Position numbers and translations under genes: made by a program. The notes under the pieces are model-generated. The model ran no database searches, was not told where the DNA came from, and saw only the letters and a list, made by a program, of their open reading frames with translations. A DNA stretch of 64,000 bases from Volvariella volvacea V23 (taxonomy: Eukaryota; Basidiomycota; Agaricomycetes; Agaricales; Pluteaceae). Where the stretch lies: assembly GCA_000349905.1 (NCBI GenBank), contig KB722773.1, forward strand, positions 138,485 to 202,484. The letters are read 5' to 3'. The stretch's first letter is position 1. The number at the start of each line of letters is the position of its first letter. This document shows positions 58,952 to 64,000 of this stretch, in pieces.

Positions 58952-60421
58952 CTACAGTGGTAAAATGTCAGGGACGGGGCCGACAGGAACAATTTGAGTG
59001 GGGTTAAGCTGGTGTAGTCATGGAAAAATAAACAAATAAGCAGAGAATCAATATCGGAGGTCCAACATGGAGAAAACAAAGTGAAGTCAGTCATGCGAGA
59101 GTGATACTGTGTAGAGTCACGTACGTGTTTTTCGTGATAGTAGTGAAGCTTGATGTGATCGAATTTGGTGGATGACTTGAATGCGTCGTTAGTCCAGTAC
59201 AGCTTTTGCATCCATCTGCATGAAGGAGATATATGAGTCTCGAAAAGCGAAGACAGCGCCAGAGGTATTGACTTGTTTATAGCAGGGTATCCATCTCGAA
59301 TGGTTCTAATATTGCACTTAAAATGCCCAACATATACAGGGTCAAAGCGAATCTGCGCGGGTGGAAGGGTTGACGTTAATACATGTCGAGTTGGGCAATG
59401 CAAATTAAAGCAAAGGCAGTCGTTATAACGTCACATAGGGTAGCACATACCAATGTCACAAAAAGCCTGACATCGGCTTCAGTTAGCCTATTGCCGACTA
59501 GATATTCATTCTTCTCCAAAATCTCTTCGGTCCTATCTAATGCATTGAAGACCTTGGTGACCGCATCCTGATACTCTTCTTGAGTAGCAGCTAATCCAGT
59601 CTTATACACCCCACCTGCGGGAATAGATCACTAACCCAACCACAGAGGAGAGACAGTGTTTACTTACTATTTATATACTTGAGTACCCAGTCGTTTGTCT
59701 CGTCGATCTCAGCACGTAGCTCTGGAGGGTAAAGATCAATCTTGGCTTTATCCTCGGGCAGCAAGCTATTGAACGCCGTGTTGAAGATGCGAACGATCTC
59801 GGCACTTTCATTGTTTACGACAGTATGAAGCTTCTTATCCCAGAGGACGGGAACCGAGAATCTAAAATCCGGCAAAATGAGAAATTGCTTAAGCGTCAAC
59901 GCCGACGGAATTGACGACTCACCTCCCAGCATACCCAGGATCTGCTCTAAGATACAAGTCCCTAATGTACTGAGAGCCATATAGGGGATCCTCTTCTGCA
60001 CTGGGATAGCTGTCTACGCTTGCGAAAGGCCACCCCTTCTCGCCCATGCGTGGTGAGACTATAGTGAGGGCTGAGCCAATAAAGTTGAGTACAACAGCAG
60101 CAAAAATAAGCGGCTTCTTACATATCACATCTTCTAGTCCCTTGAGTTTGCGAGTGATGAGGGTTCGACCTGCCCAGGCTATGAATGGGAAACCAAAACC
60201 AAATCATTGCATTAGATGTGGTGCTTTTGGATCATTACTTAGGATCGGTACGAACGACAGGCATAAGAGACGTATAGATGGTAGCGTCCTATCCAAGGAC
60301 GTTAGCTTTATCGACAGAAGGGGTGGGTCGCCAAAAACTCACCAGCTTCTGGCTCAAATTTTCCCCCTTTCTCTATGACATTGCGATAAGAGGTAACCAG
60401 TTCAGCTCCTTGGGTGGCCAT
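58952..60421 (-). CDS. ECM4: Glutathionyl-hydroquinone reductase (Xi-class GST)
   Basis: About nine exons from the ATG at 60421 ([20 protein letters not shown]) to TAG at 58952-58954. The catalytic cysteine sits in [20 protein letters not shown], the Cys-Pro-Trp active site of the Xi class, rather than the Tyr/Ser of ordinary GSTs. Further class blocks are [100 protein letters not shown] and the C-terminal [17 protein letters not shown]. The enzyme reduces S-glutathionyl-quinone conjugates and may take part in aromatic or quinone detoxification. Start, Cys loop and C-terminus are all complete; exon edges are approximate. Confidence 0.9.
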
Positions 60422-61281
60422 TGTTGTCAGTGCGCTCAGGATGCAAGGGTTGTCTGCTAATTGTAGGATAGATGTCGGACGGTTGACCTGAAAAGGGCTC
60501 GACGAGAGGTGGATTGAGGGATCACCAGCACTTGCGTGGCCCTCTTAATATACCCAATAAGTCCCACTGACAACGGAATGGCGCAAGTCCAACGCACGTG
60601 AGGTGGCTTGTTGATCAGATTGCGTGAAAACTTGGTGTGGCATAATATGATTTTGGGATCGTGACTCTGCACACCGAATCCAGGTATTCTACCCTTCCAA
60701 TTACCACATAGAGCGGAATCGTTGTGCTACATTATTCATCATCCAGAAAAAGCATTAGCCAAGCCATATTCAACTCACGTGCGGGTATCACATCACTAAG
60801 GTGAGTACTCAGCCAGTAGCCCTTGAATCGAAGGCGTGATGCGATTATGAATTAGAGGGCCGGTCTTGTTCAATGATGGCTGATGCGTGACGTGCTGAGC
60901 AGTTTCTGACTGAGCAGGTCATGGTCCATTTGTGACCTTTTATGGTCAGGATGCCAATAGTACGATCTAGCGGTTGGTTCGTGAGGTTCTCGATGACCCC
61001 AGATCATTTCTTTGTGTGTCTTTATTTGGCACTACCACCGCCAAAACTAAAAGGCGTTATCACATTTTATCCACAACACCTTGTCACTCTCCAAGTCGCC
61101 GACGGTGATCAACTTCGTCTCGGACTTCTGGGACGCTTTCCAGTATATGAAAGAGGCGGCTCGTGGTTGAGTTGAGTTGTTGAGCCCAATGGAACTAATC
61201 ACCCCTTGTGAACCAGGAAGGCTTCCGTTGTTTGATAATTTTTTGTACTAGTATTTCCTTTGGATGCTGAACAGGCTCTGA
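60422..61281. other. Intergenic
   Basis: Upstream of the GST gene. At about 61196-61240 it shares a short stretch (GAACCAGGAAGGCTTCCGTTG-like) with the family repeated at 63.7 kb. Confidence 0.45.
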
Positions 61282-61852
61282 CTACCAGGAAGATGTGCCA
61301 AGACACTTTTCTCCAGGTCCGGTGACACCATAAACTCGGGAAACACAACCAATGGCGTTGAGCTTGTAGCAGAGATGAAGGGATTGGAGGGATAATGAAC
61401 CGTCCAAGGGCTCCGACAGCACTAATTTTTCACAGTGGCGTCTACAAATTAGATTTTTTAGTAGGATTTGGATATCTTGCTCACTCTCCGCAACTCGTTT
61501 CGCATACACCGGGTCAAAATAAAAGCCCGTCTCGTCTCCGAGTTTGACGAAGCCATGAACAATCCAGGCAGGATTCCGGCGCAAATGTCAAACGTTTTAT
61601 GCATAACAGACTCGGAATGACGACTCTCTTTCTTCATAGTGAGGTCCGCTTTGCATATTCGTCCGATACAAAGTCCAAGGTCCTAGACAACCACACACGT
61701 AAGAGGTCCTTTGCTATCCAAGTTCTTTTTTTGGCCTCTTCAAACGCTGGTTTCCGAAACAAATCTTGTATGTCCGGCCAATATATCACCACTTTATGAC
61801 TTGACTCGAGGAGAGATTGTTGGGGACAAGGCGAATCGAAATTGGACTGCAA
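61282..61852 (-). pseudogene. Decayed copy of an unrecognised gene family (copy A)
   Basis: The minus strand carries SHKVVIYWPDIQDLFRKPAF and AKDLLRVWLSRTLDFVSDEY at the 5' side. After frame changes comes FYFDPVYAKRVAESEQD, then LHLCYKLNAIGCVSRVYGV. The last block matches LHPCYSLNVIGCSSQVYGV of the gene at 63.6-64 kb, and downstream DNA also matches in pieces. No continuous frame joins the parts. The family is unknown to me. Confidence 0.5.
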
Positions 61853-61989
61853 AGAGCGAGCAGTGCTCCGGGGCTAATGAAGCAAGTCAATGACCTCTGA
61901 TGCCCCCAGGAGATGCCAGTGCGCCGTTCTTTTGGGTCATAGAAGGTGTCTGCAGTGTCTGCGGGCCGTGTGGAAGAGCTCGTGTTCAT

Positions 61990-63567
61990 TGGGGTTAGAC
62001 GAGTAGCGACTGAGGTTGTGGGTGTGGTTATATGCCGTTTTGCACCACCCCCGGAAGGGTTACCTGCTTAGGTAGTACTATACTACCACACAGGATGAAT
62101 GTAATAATAAAGAGACTTTGAAAATCTATCGTAGATCCTATCGAACAAAGGATATTTCCACGTCCAGATCAACATCACCGTGTTTCAAGCCTCATAACCC
62201 TGATCCAACGAGTCTGATGGGAAGATATATATGCTATGCACCTATATATCAATTCATCACAGCTGCTGGACTGTGGCTTCTAATGGGTAGCACGTAGCAT
62301 AACCACGGGTTTCGACCACGTATACAGACTCGGGTATCTTGTCACTGCATCCGATTCGAGGTCGTGAGCAGTCATGATACCGAGGTGGTGCACATGTCCA
62401 TTCACTATGACCGTTGGTGTCGTGATATGTGAACCCGATCTGAAGTGGGGGTCGTAAATACGTAGAGCACAATGGCAATCAATATTCATCTCCATCCAAG
62501 AGAAAGCCACACGTTACACAAGCGCACGCACGGGACCCATTTCCGCCTTCAAACACACGAATTGTGGTGGATGGAAATATACAACACCTACATTTCGATC
62601 CACCACAATTGCTTGCGCCGTGACTTGCGGGTCTGGGAAGTCGTGCAATCATGGTGGTGAGATGCTTCGGTTCAAGTTCGGGTAGGTCATTCGTTCGTCC
62701 TCTTCTTGCGCATGCTGTGCAGTCTACATGATATGTTAGTTGCTATGTGAGCATGTTGTTGCGACGAGCGTAGCGTACGAAACTGAAACTGCTAGCGCAT
62801 GGGGATTGTCATCGCTGTCGAACGGCACTCACTAATCGTGATGGACGGAGATATCAGATACCTATATTTCCATACATCACAATTGGTGATGTCGTGATTT
62901 GCGCTCTGGGGCGTCTTGGGTGCGCAATTGAGACAGTTGAGCGGTAGCATGCACTGGCGTCTGAATGAGCAGCAACCTTAAGAAAAAAGTGATAGCGTCA
63001 GAATAAATGCAGATAAAGATGATCTTAAAAGTTGAATCCAGCCCTAAACGTGATTGTGACTGGAGAGTTTGGGTGTACGGAGATGGCGACATTTGTACAG
63101 TGCATTGGTGATCGATTGAGCTAATTTTGTTTCTGGATGGTCCGATATCGCGATCTCATCTCGCGTCTCGTTGTGTAAGGTTGAATATATAGCGTTTCTG
63201 CCATGATTCTATGTACGAAGGCCGAGGTTGGTTTGAAGGGGAGTTTGGCCACAGTACGGAGAGTAAACCAGTCCCGAGCCTTGGTCACGCAGATGTGATA
63301 GTCCCCCTCGGTTCTGATGGTACTGAGGATTGGTGAGTTGTGCATGGCCATGCGGAGTCGGGAGGGTACACTAGCAAAAGAGCCTGAGATAGGTGAGAAG
63401 TGACTTATGTAATAGTCTGAGAGACGTCCGATCACCTTGTTTACTGTGATAATTATAACAAATACATGCATGAAAATTCGAGGGTGGATATATGCCCCAT
63501 CCCCACATGAAGAATTGATAGAAAAGAGAATACATTGAATGGTATTAATTGGCATATCTCATACGGC
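61990..63567. other. Gene-poor stretch with inverted and diverged repeats
   Basis: Holds a 13-bp perfect inverted repeat (62562-62614) and two diverged copies of a ~70-bp segment about 285 bp apart. No gene is recognised. Confidence 0.4.
62562..62614. repeat. Inverted repeat, 13-bp arms
   Basis: AATTGTGGTGGAT and its complement ATCCACCACAATT flank ~27 bp. A diverged copy of the right arm plus following ~60 bp occurs at about 62860-62930 (TACATCACAATTGGTG, then GTCGTGATTTGCG). Confidence 0.65.
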
Positions 63568-64000
63568 CTAAAACACCTCGTCATCGTCTAATTCTCCAAC
63601 AACTATTTCTTCTACTTCCTCCAAAAATTCTTGATGATCATTTTCTTGTAACTGATGGAGACGGCTTTTCGTCTGATTAAGTGGTGTAGCCCAACGGAAA
63701 GAATCATCTCCTGTGGACCAGGAAGCCTTCTGTTGTTTGATAGCCTCCTGTGCTTCCCACATTTGCCTTGGATGCTCAGTCAACAGGTCCTCAGTCAGCA
63801 CATCTTGGGTGTTAAGTAGTTGCATCCAGAGTGGCTTTTCTTCCGGTGAGATGACGCCATAAACTTGTGAAGAACAGCCAATAACATTGAGGCTATAGCA
63901 AGGATGAAGATCGCTTTGGGGCTTCGAATTTCGACCTGTAGCGCGTTCTGCAGCATATTCTATTTTAGCCTGGGCAGCACTTTCCGGATCAGTGACCCGG
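63568..64000 (-). CDS. Unrecognised protein, C-terminal part (family copy B), partial
   Basis: An open frame runs from the right edge to TAG at 63568, about 143 codons. It reads RVTDPESAAQAKIEYAAERA, then LHPCYSLNVIGCSSQVYGVI, MQLLNTQDVLTEDLLTEHPR and an acidic C-terminus (EEVEEIVVGELDDDEVF). It shares DP..A, the HxCYxLNxIGCxSxVYGV block and flanking DNA with the decayed copy at 61.3-61.9 kb. No known domain was recognised. The 5' part lies outside the window. Confidence 0.55.
   Translation of the reverse strand, partial: RVTDPESAAQAKIEYAAERATGRNSKPQSDLHPCYSLNVIGCSSQVYGVISPEEKPLWMQLLNTQDVLTEDLLTEHPRQMWEAQEAIKQQKASWSTGDDSFRWATPLNQTKSRLHQLQENDHQEFLEEVEEIVVGELDDDEVF

Overview
This window is nuclear DNA of a filamentous basidiomycete. 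Genes are split by many short introns (mostly 45-70 nt), some with very small exons. Families typical of Agaricomycetes are present: BTB/POZ proteins, F-box/LRR proteins, a DUF262 protein and secreted GH16 and carboxylesterase enzymes. A Crinkler-type effector-like gene fits a plant-associated Agaricomycete of the Rhizoctonia/Ceratobasidium kind, but that placement is inference. There are two 100-base runs of N (268-367, 24406-24505), so this is a scaffold with assembly gaps.

Layout. 0-9 kb: a Crinkler-like gene crossing the first gap, a frameshifted and truncated phosphatidylserine decarboxylase-2 copy, a decayed transmembrane-family gene, an intact type-B carboxylesterase and one tRNA-Thr. 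10-22 kb: a GH16 glucanase, a TPR/CCCH zinc-finger gene, an alpha/beta hydrolase with an in-frame stop, then MAD1 and a DUF262 gene diverging from a 156-bp intergenic region. 22-35 kb: gene-poor, with tandem repeats, LTR-like copies, a hairpin-forming repeat and one convincing small gene (29.5-30.2 kb). 35-47 kb: an endonuclease/exonuclease/phosphatase gene, RPF2, an F-box gene with homopolymer-type frameshifts, NADP-glutamate dehydrogenase and CTP synthase, all on the minus strand. 47-55 kb: a decayed second carboxylesterase, then aspartokinase and Xaa-Pro aminopeptidase P diverging from a 300-bp promoter region. 55-64 kb: a BTB gene followed by a degenerate BTB copy, a glutathionyl-hydroquinone-reductase-type GST, and two copies (one decayed, one running off the end) of an unrecognised family.

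The window mixes conserved core genes (mitotic checkpoint, ribosome assembly, nitrogen, CTP and aspartate-family metabolism) with fast-evolving accessory genes, many of them broken. I found no gene cluster that amounts to a new system. The most notable signals are three GC-AG introns, a 7-nt and a 10-nt exon in succession in the DUF262 gene, pseudogenes whose stops all fit C-to-T/G-to-A changes, and the two-copy unknown family at the right edge. Exon boundaries were worked out by hand from splice signals and frame; single-base errors are possible.
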